This document shows positions 1 to 10,938 of a DNA stretch of 64,000 bases, in pieces. The notes beneath the pieces are model-generated. The model worked only from the letters and a program-made list of their open reading frames with translations, was not told the DNA's origin and did no database searches. Source of the stretch: Adiantum capillus-veneris (lineage: Eukaryota; Streptophyta; Polypodiopsida; Polypodiales; Pteridaceae); NCBI GenBank assembly GCA_014529385.2, contig CM043959.1, positions 3,005,358 through 3,069,357 on the forward strand. Direction: 5' to 3'. Numbering within the stretch: position 1 is the stretch's first letter; the number at the start of each line of letters is the position of its first letter. The translations under genes and the position numbers were made by a program.

Positions 1-681
1 AAGAAAGTAAAGATACGCTAATGTCAGGGAGAAAAGAGAAGTCGTGAAGCAACTAAACAACTCAAAAGGCACTTGTCTATGGATTTCACATGAGTTCACA
101 CCCCTCAAGCTAAGAGTAAGTGCATTAGCTCGGGTCGGAGCAGCTAAACAAGAAGAGAAATGGGTTGTTTACAGAGGGAAAGCTATCATCCACTAGTGTG
201 ACTCTCCCTCACAAAAGGATGAAAAATGAAGATTAATTCTTCTTGTTGTTGTAAAGATAGTGGATTACCATCATTTCCCAACTAAGGTTCTTACGATGGT
301 AATTCGAACTCCCCAAAGTTATTTTGGTTTATGTTTTGCTTTCCATTCGCTTTATACGGCACAATGCCCACAGTGAAATATAACCAATGATATATCTGTT
401 TAGTCTTATTGGTCGACTTCGGCCTCCAAAGGGAGGTCCAACGGACGTTAATAGAAAATACTAAATTGGAACAGCTAGAGCGATGCCTCCAGAATCTGCC
501 TTTCCATACTTCTAGCACAAGGCCAACAAATACATTCCAAAAACAAAAGACTCTAGTGATGCATAAAAGATGACTGTCTAGTTACAGATTCACTTAGCTT
601 ACCAATCCTTAGAATTATCTGAGCGAGCAAGAAACGAATCAAGTTGATCTTTTTTCTCCCTTCTGCTAATTTTCGTTCCAC
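1..681. other. No recognisable gene
   Basis: I see no open frame with family resemblance, no repeat array and no terminal repeat here. If the acidic exon on the minus strand downstream is part of a spliced gene, its later exons could lie here, but no coding stretch I recognise supports that. Confidence 0.4.
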
Positions 682-1260
682 TCAGATCATAGCCAATGTG
701 TTGTTCATCCTTATACCATTCAAGAGGCACATTTCCAATTGTGTTGCGCGATGGCACCTATTAAATATAGGATGAAGATGATGAACTGGAATGCCTCCAT
801 TGCTCTTGATCTGAGGACGGATTGTACAATTTCCAAACCCACCTTCAACAAACAGAAAATGTTCACTAACCTCATCTTCAGAAGAGTCGCTCTCTGCGAC
901 AGCTCTTGGTGACCTTGATTCTTCGCCACCACCACTGAGAGAATCCCCTCTTTCCTCATCTTCTCTTTCTTTCTCCAAAGCCCCCATGTAGTCCAGTATT
1001 GCTTCGTTAATTTCTGTGGTACCCTCACTTTCATCACCCGAGGAATCATCATCATCAAAGCTGGCAGAGCTGTATTCATCATCACTATCGGAGCTTGTGT
1101 TTTGCCAGTCTCCATCGTCACTATCTGAGCTAGTACTCAAATCTACTGCTCGGGCTGTGTCTAACAAACTTGCAGTTCCGTTGGTTTCCGTAGCAGCTCC
1201 AACGTTCACAGCCCGTTTACTACCCGGAGTTTGCCTCCGCTTTTTGTCCGACGTGCCCAT
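682..1260 (-). CDS. Acidic Ser/Asp-rich protein, probable first exon of a host gene
   Basis: The minus frame is open from 1365 to 682. I take the methionine at 1260 as the start because it begins a basic segment (MGTSDKKRRQ), and the 35 residues upstream look like translated 5' UTR. A low-complexity acidic region with many SD and DD runs follows, then a short helical stretch (EINEAILDYMGALEKE) and a second acidic Ser-rich stretch. A GAAG/GTGGGT splice-donor candidate falls at 843/842; beyond it the frame looks like intron. I do not recognise the family. Acidic N-termini of this kind occur in nuclear proteins such as some G-patch or chromatin factors, but nothing diagnostic is visible. It is the only stretch in the window that does not look like a mobile element or a pseudogene. 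A MITE-like inverted-repeat element lies about 140 bp upstream of the proposed start. Confidence 0.4.
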   Translation of the reverse strand: MGTSDKKRRQTPGSKRAVNVGAATETNGTASLLDTARAVDLSTSSDSDDGDWQNTSSDSDDEYSSASFDDDDSSGDESEGTTEINEAILDYMGALEKEREDEERGDSLSGGGEESRSPRAVAESDSSEDEVSEHFLFVEGGFGNCTIRPQIKSNGGIPVHHLHPIFNRCHRATQLEMCLLNGIRMNNTLAMI

Positions 1261-1402
1261 GAACCCTGTGGTAAAGGCACTGAGGACCACGGACCACGGT
1301 TGGAGCTGAGAGTAACGCGTCCTGTCTCTCTCTCTAGCCAACAGAGGCCTAGGTTTAGCATACAACAGTGCACATTATTATTTCTATTACGAAAAACTTT
1401 TT

Positions 1403-1831
1403 GGCCTGCCCAAAAGGCCCAGCACTACCTAACCCGCGGTCTTAATGAGGCTGAGGCGGTGGGATCAACGACGAGGCTTCGATGAGGCTTGTTGCACGCG
1501 AATCTCGAGGCAAGGGAACGGCCTTAAAAAAGTCAACGTGTGGGCAGCAACCTCAAAATTTGAACACACCACCCTGTGCTAGGAATCACGATGAGCTAAC
1601 CACGAGGACGCATATGGGTTGTTGATACCGATGTGAGTGCTCTTGATCATATGATAAAGCTAGTTCATGTCTACCCCTCGCATGTTCTTGTTTACTTTTC
1701 TTGCCCTTATATACTGACACCTGCGCATGCCTTTGCTTTTGTGCCCGCATTTCCCCACAGTTGATCCCACCGCCTTAGCTTCGTTTAAGACCCCGCGTTA
1801 TTTAGTGTTGAGGCCCAAAAGGGGTGAGGCC
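1403..1831. mobile_element. MITE-like element with ~68-bp terminal inverted repeats
   Basis: The arm at 1403-1469 (from GGCCTGCCCAAAAGGCCC to GGCGGTGGGATCAAC) is matched in reverse complement by 1760-1831, with scattered mismatches. About 290 bp of noncoding DNA separates the arms. The outer edges are uncertain. The right side is followed by CCTCCC then TAA, which would suit a PIF/Harbinger-type target, but I cannot find a clean matching trinucleotide on the left. No transposase is encoded. The element lies in the putative upstream region of the acidic minus-strand exon. Confidence 0.5.
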
Positions 1832-2009
1832 TTCGTGATGCCTCCCTAATGAAAAAGGTGATTTTATTCTTAAAAACTTGGTTATTCTTATAAATTTTGC
1901 TATTGGTAGAGAAGTATGTATATGATGAGTGTCTTTAAAGCTCCACCTTTTAGTGATCACAATACATAGAGAATTGATCACTCTCTGGTAGTCATGTGCA
2001 AGTATGAGT

Positions 2010-2010
<1 letters not shown>

Positions 2011-2082
<72 letters not shown>
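2011..2082. repeat. (CT)36 microsatellite
   Basis: An uninterrupted run of CT dinucleotides starts right after the sequence CAAGTATGAGTG. The same flank precedes the CT tract at 38.1 kb, so the tract belongs to the duplicated NLR segment. Confidence 0.95.
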
Positions 2083-2083
<1 letters not shown>

Positions 2084-2089
2084 AAACTG

Positions 2090-3160
2090 TAGTGCACGAC
2101 TTTTTTGCCTTGCTTTTGCTTCTAATTGTGTCATGCAAACTCTCTTCATGAAGGTGCACCGTTGCACGTACATCCTCTCATGCCCGCCAACTCCAGGCAT
2201 CTCCACCTTGATTATATATGGCGAGTCCTTATGCACCTGGCCCTGCTCAAAAAACCTTGCCAGTAAAGCTCTACACATCAGCTTCAACCATCTCCACCTT
2301 GATGACATATGGCGAGTCCTTATGCACTTGGCCTTGCTCAAAAAAAACTTGCAAGTAAAGCTTTGCACAGGAAATATAGTCTCCTCATCGCCAATGTTGC
2401 CCCTTTGCACCATGACCTATCAGTATATGATGATGATGGCCCAGATAGCAACGCTTGTATTTGCATCATTGTAGCTGGCCTGAGCTTCACTCAATGACAA
2501 ACTCCGAAAGTCATCCGAACCTGCATAAAATAAGCAACCCTCAATAAATGTGTCCTCCTCAGCACTGAAGACCAAGACTTTTTGATTTGGGAGGTTGCCA
2601 ACTCCTAAACCCTTTCAAGAAGTATTCTTCCACTCGAAGTTCCTGCAACTACGGCAAGCAGCTGCTCATATCCTCAACATGTCTGATGCTCGTATTCTGC
2701 AAGCACAGATGTTGCAACCGCTTTATGTGTTTTGTCATTTCCAATGTGACGGGCTCCTTCATAATGAAAGATGACACGCACTTCTTCATCTTCTGCATGA
2801 CAAACTCATGGTTGATGATGGAGCTACCTTCATTTCCAATGCGATGGGCTCCTTCATAATGAAAGATGACACGCACTTCTTCATCTTCTGCATGACAAAC
2901 TCATGGTTGATGATGGAGCTACCCAAATTCTCCACATGAATCTTGGGGGTGCACCTTTAAGAAACTATTCATATAACGTGAGTTCAAAGGCTATTAAAAT
3001 TTTGAAATACCCCTTCTGTTAATACAATCTTGTTACAATTTTAAATTTTTGCAATGAAAAAACCCATTCATTTGAACTCACGTGGTAACTTACATGTCTA
3101 AGAGGTGAACCCCCTGAGACATGAATAAGGCACCCTTTGCTAGACCCACTTGGCTTGGAT
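2090..3160 (-). pseudogene. NLR-type leucine-rich-repeat pseudogene fragment, copy 1
   Basis: Read on the minus strand in several frames, this gives LRR-like text such as LQHLCLQNTSIRHVEDMSS, then LQELRVEEYFLKGF, then a stretch ending in CLFYAGSDDFRSLSLSEA. The hydrophobic spacing matches the C-terminal LRR region of plant NB-LRR disease-resistance proteins. No NB-ARC motif (P-loop, GLPL, MHD) is present, so only the LRR end survives. Stops and frameshifts break it. Two internal tandem duplications, of about 91 bp (2201/2292) and 95 bp (2735/2830), cannot keep the frame. A second diverged copy lies at 38.1-39.1 kb with the same CT tract on its plus-strand left side and the same GTAGTTTTTAGTGT motif on its right. 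Confidence 0.6.
2735..2924. repeat. 95-bp tandem duplication inside the LRR pseudogene
   Basis: Positions 2735-2829 and 2830-2924 are near-identical consecutive copies starting TCATTTCCAATG. Because 95 is not a multiple of three, the duplication shifts the LRR reading frame. It looks recent, with only a few differences between units. Confidence 0.9.
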
Positions 3161-3274
3161 ACTAAAATTGTGGAAGAACGTAGTTTTTAGTGTCAGCAAA
3201 AGAAGAAGAGGCATGCGAGCATGCCATGCCCATGGAAGGGGGACAGAAAGGGAGAGACAAGACCATTCCAAACT

Positions 3275-3283
<9 letters not shown>

Positions 3284-3353
<70 letters not shown>
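3284..3353. repeat. Compound (GT)n-(GA)n microsatellite
   Basis: About 13 GT units run into about 20 GA units. The long Ser-Leu and Arg-Glu open frames over it are products of the repeat. Confidence 0.9.
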
Positions 3354-3355
<2 letters not shown>

Positions 3356-3470
3356 TGCTCACAATGCAAGTGCAAAGGAAAGGGAGCATTGCTTCTTCTT
3401 TGTTGACACTTTTAGGCCTCAAGTAGATCAGCTCCATCGTCCATTTTCTCCTATGATTTGACTTAATGTC

Positions 3471-3976
3471 TATCAAGCTGGTATAAACACAATAAATTTT
3501 TTATTCTAGCTAGATACAATGCATTTTTATGCAACCATAAGATGCATGTTGGCCTGGATGTTTTCTAATTATTAGTGAGAGAGTCGTTGTGCTCTATTGC
3601 CGCTTCCTTCTGCTTATAATTATCGAGTTGGTAGAACCACAATAAGTTTCGTATTCTAGCTAGATACAATGCATTTATCTATAACCTTAAGATGCATGTT
3701 CGCCTGGATGTTTTCTAATTATTAGTGAGAGAGCCATTGTGGTGTTGCTGCTTTCTTCAGCTTATCGTTATCAAGCTAGTAGAACCACGATAAGTTTCAT
3801 ATTCTAGCTATGATTTGACTTAATGTTTATCAAGTTGGTAGAAACACAATAAGTTTCGTATTCTAGCTAGATACAATGCATTTCTCTGCAACCTTAAGAT
3901 GCATGTTGGCTTGGATGTTTTCTAGTTATTAGTGAGAGATCCATTGTGTTGTTGTTGCTTGCTTTAGCTTATAGTT
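3471..3976. repeat. ~150-bp tandem repeat, three full units and one truncated
   Basis: Units start with TATCAAGCTGGTA-like sequence at 3471, 3621, 3769 and 3828, giving lengths of about 150, 148, 59 (truncated) and 149 bp. Each full unit contains TTCTAGCTAGATACAATGCAT and GATGTTTTCTAATTATTAGTG. The truncated third unit breaks at ATTCTAGCTA and restarts with TGATTTGACTTAATG, which also precedes the first unit, so unequal exchange is likely. The array ends exactly where the LINE relic begins. Confidence 0.85.
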
Positions 3977-4425
3977 ATGGAATCCGTTTCTATTGAGAAG
4001 TGTCGGAACGGATTGCCCATCTCAAAGTCTACTTGGAAAGAGTTTGAGAATGTCCAAAATCGTTTTTTTACAAACTTTCTCAAAGTCAAGACAGAAACAA
4101 CATATATGCTCCTACTTCTTGAGTTGAGATCTCTTTCAATTGAGGTTATGGGCATGGAAAGGGTTGTGGAGTACATTATAAAGATGTGTCAAAACCCCTC
4201 CATCAACTTCCTACAATTGCATGGGTAGCAAGCAAAAAATATCAAAAGACGTATAAAAGCAAGATCTTGAGCATGTGATGGATGCAAGACATAAAGAAGT
4301 GGCTTGGGAGATGGGATGCATTACACTTGCTACATGATGCCTCAATAGGCTCCCAAGTGAATGAAGCTTTTCCACAATGCCAATGTATTACGGCTTTGGA
4401 GGAATCCGATGGATCACACTTCATA
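3977..4425 (+). pseudogene. LINE (non-LTR) reverse transcriptase C-terminal relic
   Basis: The plus frame gives WKEFENVQNRFFTNF, then YMLLLLELRSLSIEVMGMERVVEY. After a frameshift it continues ASKKYQKTYKSKIL, an in-frame stop, and WMQDIKKWLGRWDALHLL. This resembles the region after the polymerase domain in plant non-LTR retrotransposons. No catalytic YADD box or endonuclease is present, so the copy is 5'-truncated at the tandem array, as is usual for LINE insertions. I recognise the family by style rather than by a diagnostic motif. Confidence 0.5.
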
Positions 4426-4429
4426 CATT

Positions 4430-5749
4430 ACCCATATTGCCCCTAACAACAAAACCATGTTCTTCACTGAAAGAGGAAACCATACTCACCCTTACATGCT
4501 TGAGCCTATCCCCTTGTCGGCGATTCGCACTATCGCAACCATTCGGCTTAGTTCCTAGTCCCTTCTATGCGAGACATGGTGTTGGGGCAATGGAGAAGAG
4601 TCAAACTGATTGTGCACATCATTTTCACTGCAATTTTGAGAGTTTGAGTACCAGACACTACCAGAGTGCTCAACTTTTGGCACATCTGAACTTGCTTTCC
4701 TCACATTGTTAGCCATGACTTAGACCTACACACTTTCCTCTCCTAGTCAGAGTGTGAGCTCTCCATTGCGACTCTCATCACCACAATTTTGGAGCATCAA
4801 GAATCACTCATCAGCCACACACATATCCGCACACATACTACATCACATGTAAAGCTTACACGAAGGAGCATGTATTTTGATCAAAGAGTCTAACATGGGT
4901 ACATCGGGTAACTACATGGGGCTCATAAACATGGAATCTGATGCAAGAGAGGGTGGGTCTTACCTCCAAAATTTGGGTTTGGGCCAGTGTCTAAAACCCA
5001 TTACAATACATCCTCATGATAGACATTGTTGATATCCCCTTCTTCTTCTTCGACAATGTGTACTTTACCTTTGGAATCTCTAGGATTCTTTTGGTTCTTA
5101 GCATTATCTTTGAAGAAACACCCCTTGGGTGCATGGCTCTTCTTTTTGCAATGAGGCACACCTTGAACATAGTGCTTATATACATGCAAGCATAGATGTA
5201 ATAGATTTCTACCAAATGCGGAAATACTTGTGAAAATGCATTGTCTTGGTGCTTCTTGGTTTTTGACAATCTTTGTATTTGCTAATACATACATTTCTTT
5301 TATCCTTGGGTCTCTGGAGACTTGGTTGTGGTAACACGCTCTTGGTAGATTGGGCCATTGGAGGAGAGTTGTGTGAGGCTTAAGCAAGATGGTGATTTGT
5401 GGGAATGAATCTTCTCATAGGGAGGGCCCAAAAAGTTGATTCTAGTGATGTTAAAAGGCTTGGTGGGAGTACCCTCTAGAAGAATCGAGCAATTTGAGCA
5501 GGTTTGGGCAGTCGAGTAGTAATTCGAGCAGTTACGAGTAGCTAGGTAGGCCGGGAAGCTTCGGGCAAGTCCATGCAGCTTTGGGCTTTTGTGAAGGCTC
5601 CTTCAAAAAAGAGTTAGGCAATAGTCCCACGAGCACAACTATTAGGCCTAGGGTAAGACTAGACAAGCCAAGGGCCAGGAGGGACATGCGGTACTGGGGT
5701 CCCTATTAATAGCAAGGCAGGGCCCATATAGGGCACGATTGGGTGGAAA
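4430..5749. other. No recognisable gene
   Basis: Open frames here are short and have no family resemblance. The stretch 5400-5750 precedes a possible tRNA-iMet primer site and may contain a degraded LTR, but I could not define its ends. Confidence 0.4.
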
Positions 5750-5780
5750 GTGGCATGCTCCAATCCCCAGAGTCTCACAG

Positions 5781-5848
5781 TGGTATTAAAGCTCAAGGGA
5801 GAGGGGAGCTATGAAGGAAGGGAAAGGCTACCTTGTATGGATTTGCAT

Positions 5849-5940
<92 letters not shown>

Positions 5941-6870
5941 TGTGTGTGTGTGTGGATCTCTTTCCCTCTCGGGCCACGTTGGATGTGGTCGAGAAGGAGG
6001 TACAATAGGTCGACAAGGGGAAGTGGGAATCAAGGCTTCACTTTGGAACTCAAGAAGCAAAGGAGGGCTCGACAGAGGAACCATGTGTAGGCCCGCTTAG
6101 GAAGGGGGGAGTGCTACCATCAACTCACACGAAAGCAGGAGGATGTGAAGGTCGTTGGGGTTGCCCTATGAAGGTGAGGACTTTTTGTCACATATGGGTG
6201 CCCCAAATTGTTGTACACGGGGAGCTATCTTCCTCTTCCTCCCTTCAGCGCCGCCTACCATGGATTTTGTGGTGCAACTTTTTGTTTCCCTTTTTGGGTA
6301 CCCAAAGAAGCTCATTTAGAGTTACTACTCACAAGTAAATTGACCAAGGGGAGGTACTCACGGGCCATCCCCTCCAAGTTCCCTCCTATCCTCGACTACG
6401 AAGCCATAGAGAAAATGAGTCATGGCATGAGATGCAGTGCGGGATCTCTAAAAGAACGTGTGCAATTTTTTAAATTGCAGACATTAGCCAAAATATTGTA
6501 CAGTACTCTGAGACCATGGAAAGGCATGACCTTGGTTTTGGCCTTACTTGCGATGACAACGGCTTGCAACCATGTTCAAAAAGCACCTCCATGTGTGGTT
6601 GAGCTCTCAAGGAGGGCGGCACTTGAAGCAAGCAAATATTTTAACCTATGGCCGACGACAATTACAAAACTTATGCAGAATTCATGCAGATCATGGTGGT
6701 GGTTGTGGAGCACCATTGACAAGTAAATGTGTTCAACAAAGCATTTATCAATTTTCTTCTTGATTATTGTTACGACGGTAAAGCAAGTTGGCATGAGTAC
6801 TTCATGAGGTTTGAAGACCACAGTCAAGCAAGGCGTGAGTGAGTAAAGATTTCGATAAGAAGCATGGCTT
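5781..6870 (+). mobile_element. Heavily degraded LTR-retrotransposon 5' end with gag relic
   Basis: TGGTATTAAAGCTC at 5781-5794 differs at two positions from the usual plant primer site for initiator tRNA-Met (TGGTATCAGAGC) and follows CTCACA, a plausible LTR end. The frame 6208-6726 has no clear family. Around 6772-6830 another frame reads YDGKASWHEYFMRFEDHSQA, which resembles the gag capsid motif of gypsy-like elements. No pol is visible. The reading frames are broken and the LTR start is not found. Confidence 0.3.
5850..5954. repeat. (CT)44-(GT)n microsatellite
   Basis: An uninterrupted CT tract at 5850-5937 is followed by a short GT tract. It inflates several unrelated open frames on both strands. 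Confidence 0.95.
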
Positions 6871-7560
6871 CTCCCCATGCAAAACATGGGCCAAAGCACC
6901 TCAATTCAAAACATCGGGTGTGGCTTGCATTGCATTACAACAAGGTTGTAAGTCAATTGGGCCATACATTTGATTGGTCGATACTTTTTTATATGTTCTC
7001 TTTGTGCTATTAAGTGGAGGAAAGAAGTAAGGCTTGTAGGAGCACGGCTCCATACTTATGTACATGCCTTGGGTGCATGGTTACTCCAAATCATTTACAG
7101 TTTGTCACAGTGCAAGCAAAATAAGTACGTGAAAAACATTAAAAATACATTGACATCCATAGCTATGAGTTGATTCCAACGTCGACAATCACACGACAAA
7201 ATGTTACGACTTTTGATGCCAAGGGCGACGGTCACAAAAAAATTGATAAGTACCTTAAATTTAAGTTGCTTTTTTGAACTTATTCCATCTTGCAGAATTT
7301 TCTATAATGTGAGCTTGCCAAGCAAATGTTGCTTTGGTTAAGCAAAGTTTGGCATTGGAGATAAATTTTCATAGCTTATTCTCATGATTCACAATAAGTT
7401 GCATGATTCGGAAAGGCCGATTCTCTATTAAAGCTTGACAAGATCGACTCTCTTTTGCTTTCCCATTTTGGTGTCAACCAGAGAGAGGCGCATCACTTAT
7501 CTTATTTTTACAGTAGTTTTGCAACGACCGGCCACTGTGGGCGCCCATGTGTGAATGGGC
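6871..7560. other. No recognisable gene
   Basis: No coding region or repeat recognised. Its right end may include the upstream part of the element A 5' LTR. Confidence 0.35.
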
Positions 7561-7938
7561 CAAACTCTTATAAAAGGTCCATTTGACCTAAAAATCCTCA
7601 TTCTCTGAGGTGTAAGCTAAGAATTTCTCTTGCTCCATCTCTGTCCCCTTCTCCTTCGTGTATGTGTGTGTGTATGCTAGAGAGAGAGAGAGAGAGAGTG
7701 GGTGATCGAGCATTGCGGCAACATCGGTGGCGGTGAGGCGGTAGAGCGCGGCATCGACGACATCTCCTTCTTCTTCGTAGCACAGGATCGTTCACGACGG
7801 AAGCATTGAGAGGTGAGTGACACACCATTGTTCTTTGAGCTTGCTAGGACTCTCTAGTTGTGTGTTTGCAGCCTTTCGAGGCTCGCACACAGTGCATAGG
7901 CAAGTTCCCAGCCTTCGACACGTACGACAAAGCATACA
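7561..7938 (+). promoter_or_regulatory. Probable promoter and R-U5 part of the element A 5' LTR
   Basis: TTATAAAAGG near 7568 is a good TATA box, followed by a pyrimidine-rich transcribed leader with a short GA tract (7680-7699). The LTR would end at CATACA (7938), immediately before the primer site. The LTR start was not found, and no second copy is recognisable in the window. Confidence 0.4.
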
Positions 7939-7941
7939 TTT

Positions 7942-7961
7942 TTGACGCTGCTGCCGGGGAC
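7942..7961 (+). other. Primer-binding site of element A (tRNA-Asp type)
   Basis: TTGACGCTGCTGCCGGGGAC matches the site used by elements C and D (TTGGCGCCGCTGCCGGGGA) at nearly all positions. That site is complementary to the 3' end of plant tRNA-Asp. It supports an element in plus orientation reading into the gag at 9.06 kb. Confidence 0.55.
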
Positions 7962-9056
7962 AGCCTTGCATTAAGCTTGAGGAGCACTCAATGCTACCTC
8001 TCGAAGCTTTTCTTCCATCTATTTTCTGTTTTTTGATGAGTTCTGTGATTCTGTTAAGTGACTATAATGCGCAATTTTAGCAGGTTTTTGTCTGATTTTG
8101 TTAGTGGCTGTAAGCTCTATTAGCGTTGCATTGTACTGGTTTTTGTTAGTTTTGCAAGATCTGTAATGTGCAGGTGTAGACAGTGAGAAGTAGAGTAGAC
8201 AGTGAACAGTAGAGTTGATTGTCTGTGAGTGTGCAATTCTGTGTTAGAAAGTTAATTAGTTGTTAATTAGCTGCAAGGAGGTTAGACAGAGCTCCTAGGA
8301 GCTGTTGTGTGCACGTGGGAGCTTAGCATCCACGCGGCCACATTATCCTTAGAAAAAGTTTTTTTGGAAAAAAAACGCTCGGGAATATTGAGACCAAAAA
8401 GAAATTCGATAATTAAATTTTAAAAAAACTTATCCTAAAAGGAAGGATCGGGATCATTTCCCCGAGCCCGAGCTCGAGCCCAAGCCTTAGACCTTAGTCT
8501 TATGATATACTAATCACACAACCTTATATATAAAGACTAGGATCTCAAGTGAAGGGAGGGCATGTGGGACAAGTTCCTCAAGTCCTTCACACTCACCCTT
8601 TGGAGTTACTAATTCTAGCCCTCTCCTCACCTAGGAAAAGACTAGTTTTAGGATTTCGAGGGCTGTATGTAAACGAATCAGGGGCTGTAAAGTACAACAC
8701 GTCCCCATAGCCAAGATGCTCCTTTTGAGCTATTGCACGCTATATTCTGTGACTCGGTTAAAAAAAGGGACCAAAAATACAAAATTTTTAAGGTTGTAAA
8801 CACCTAAAAAAGCTAAGTGAGCGGCCTTTATGGGCACTCACCAACACTTCTAGAGTGTTGAGGTCACATGCACCTACACTCTAGTCGTGTGCTAGAGGAC
8901 GAGCACATCAAGAGTGTCTCCGTTTACACGGGCACTCATTATTCCTCTACCTTAGGTTCTAGGCCTTCAGCGAGAACCCAAAGCAGTACCACTCAGGACC
9001 TGCATATTGCGTCTAGTGACTCTTTCTCTGACTACGATGTCATGTAGGGTTACCCA
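7962..9056 (+). other. Noncoding leader of element A
   Basis: About 1.1 kb lies between the primer site and gag with no recognisable gene. Unlike elements C and D, I see no reiterated long palindrome here. GAGCTCCTAGGAGCT near 8290 is a single short inverted repeat. Confidence 0.45.
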
Positions 9057-9908
9057 ATGTCTAATCCTGATAGATCAAGCCAACACATGCATGCCATGGG
9101 CCCACGGTCCGGGCCAAGCGTGCTTAGTCGCTTGAAGGAAACCTTTAGTAGAGCCACTCGCTCCGAACATGGAGCTAACGATGTAAATGAGGGGGGTGGG
9201 GAAGTAAATTTTCCATTCATGACCAACGTAGACCCCATGCTCCTGGAGAGTGTGCACGTGAATACTCCATTCACTGCACCCCCTGACTCTTCAGAGCTAT
9301 TTCCCTTCGAGGTTATATTACCTGATGGTAGAAGCCTTGCTGAAGTACAAGAGGTTGAGCGGTATATCATTGCGGCTAGGGAAAAGGAAATCGAGAGCTT
9401 ACGTAAGGCAGAGCAAAGGAGAGAGTTAAAAGCAAAAGCCCCTATGTCAACATCCATGCCGGGAGAGCAATCGAGTGCACCTGAATTAGCAACCACTAAG
9501 AGTCAACCCATAGAGAGCCATATTGCTTCTAGTTCAAAGGACACCCCCAACACCTCAATCCTAGATGGAGCGTTCCTAAATGAGAACTGGGAGTACGAAC
9601 TACAAAGAAAAACTCTAACCAACCTATACACAGGTTACACCTATCACATGGATTGGTTAGATGTCCTACAATCCACAACGGATGCTACTAGTGTAGAGGA
9701 TCAACAACAAAGAGTTTGTGAGGTCATCCATAGGGTTATTGAGCTAAAGAGACAGAACAAGGGGATCCACATGCCTTCAACATGTCTCATGAGATTCTTG
9801 GATATAGGGAAGGCTAAACAACCAACCTTATCACAAATGGAGACTCCCTCGGTAAGTCCGATGGATCCTTCATATGTTGTTTCGCCAGGGGTCTCAATGC
9901 AATCTTAG
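9057..9908 (+). CDS. Gag N-terminal protein of element A
   Basis: An intact 283-residue frame. It has a polar N-terminal half, a short charged helix (EVERYIIAAREKEIESLRKAEQRRELKAK, about residues 100-128) and a region around residues 170-245 (NENWEYELQRKTL and following). I place it as gag because it follows the primer site and leader and precedes clear gag capsid sequence at 10.4-10.9 kb. I see no catalytic or zinc-binding motif in it. The frame closes at 9906-9908, and sequence up to 10328 is Pro/Met/Thr-rich in shifted frames, so gag is broken there. Confidence 0.5.
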   Translation: MSNPDRSSQHMHAMGPRSGPSVLSRLKETFSRATRSEHGANDVNEGGGEVNFPFMTNVDPMLLESVHVNTPFTAPPDSSELFPFEVILPDGRSLAEVQEVERYIIAAREKEIESLRKAEQRRELKAKAPMSTSMPGEQSSAPELATTKSQPIESHIASSSKDTPNTSILDGAFLNENWEYELQRKTLTNLYTGYTYHMDWLDVLQSTTDATSVEDQQQRVCEVIHRVIELKRQNKGIHMPSTCLMRFLDIGKAKQPTLSQMETPSVSPMDPSYVVSPGVSMQS

Positions 9909-10328
9909 CCCACAAGTGGTAGCTTTACCTTTTCAAGTCTACCTCATCTTTCCCTTGATGACATCGTGGCTACCATGCCTACCCCAATAATGGGCATGCC
10001 AAGAAACACGCCATGGACCTCATTTGTTAGTAAAGCACAGCTACATGGTAGTTCAATGCCTGCAAACAATAGCTACAAATATGTACCGATCGTATACACC
10101 TATGGGTCCTCGTACTCATGTAGCTCCTACCCCTCCCATTGTTTCAACAACCTTTGCTCCACAACCACAATACCCAAGCTCTTATTTCAATGGGACCATA
10201 CCGGCTATCATTAGCATGTCACATCCGACTTCTGCTATGCTTAGGGCCACACATATGAACTTTGGACCGCCACATGGCACAACACCGTACCAACTTGGAA
10301 CCCAAGGGCTTCCTATGCACCAAGCCCA

Positions 10329-10938
10329 ATGCCAATACCTACTCCACATGTAGTCTCTGGAGCGCCTTCACCCACGGTGCCTGCTCACTTAGGTGACTTG
10401 GCAACATTTGCTCAAGCTATCGATCGATCTATTGCTGAGAATATGCGTAACATGCTTGATAGAGAGCCTAGAAGTAAGATAGTACAAATATCCAAGCTCT
10501 CACAAAAATTTAGTGGAGATGGAGATGTAAGAAAGCATATCGAAGTGTTTGAAGAAATATGCGATTCCCTAGGAGAACACAATGACCTACATAAAAGTAA
10601 TGCTTTAAGCCCGACCTTGAGTGGAAAGGTTGGGGGTTGGTATAGAACCCTAAGGGTGGAAGAAAAAACGATTTACCACTCTTAGGAGACTGTTCGTGAA
10701 AGAGTACATACGAGAGGGAGTGCTTTGGGGTGTAGCATCTCATCTCCAAAAAGCCCAACGAGAGGAAGGAGAGTCGGTCAGAGACTTTATTAGTCGCTTG
10801 AAGCATTTGAATTCTCGTTGTAATCCAAATGAGTGCTTCAATAATAACCAATTTCTTGATAGATTCATTAGGGGATTACGCCATGAGGATATCTACAATG
10901 GCCTAGTCATTAAGAAGGTTGGGATGGTAACCCTTTAG
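10329..10938 (+). pseudogene. Gag capsid region of element A, frameshifted
   Basis: Two adjoining frames carry it. The first (10329-10685) includes RSKIVQISKLSQKFSGDGDVRKHIEVFE, with the F-x-G-DGDV-x-H pattern seen at the start of plant gypsy capsid domains. The second (10696-10938) includes EGESVRDFISRLKHLNSRC and FLDRFIRGLRHEDIYNGLV, typical of the capsid C-terminal part. A stop and frameshift at about 10685 separate them. No CCHC zinc knuckle follows, because the sequence jumps directly to integrase near 10920. Inference: a deletion removed the nucleocapsid through to the integrase catalytic core. Confidence 0.65.

Noticed and set aside
5793-6090. Long Ser-Leu and Arg-Glu repeat open frames
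   Set aside because: They are translations of CT/GA microsatellites in both directions. The same applies to the frames over the tracts at 2011, 3284, 14836, 21964 and 38127.
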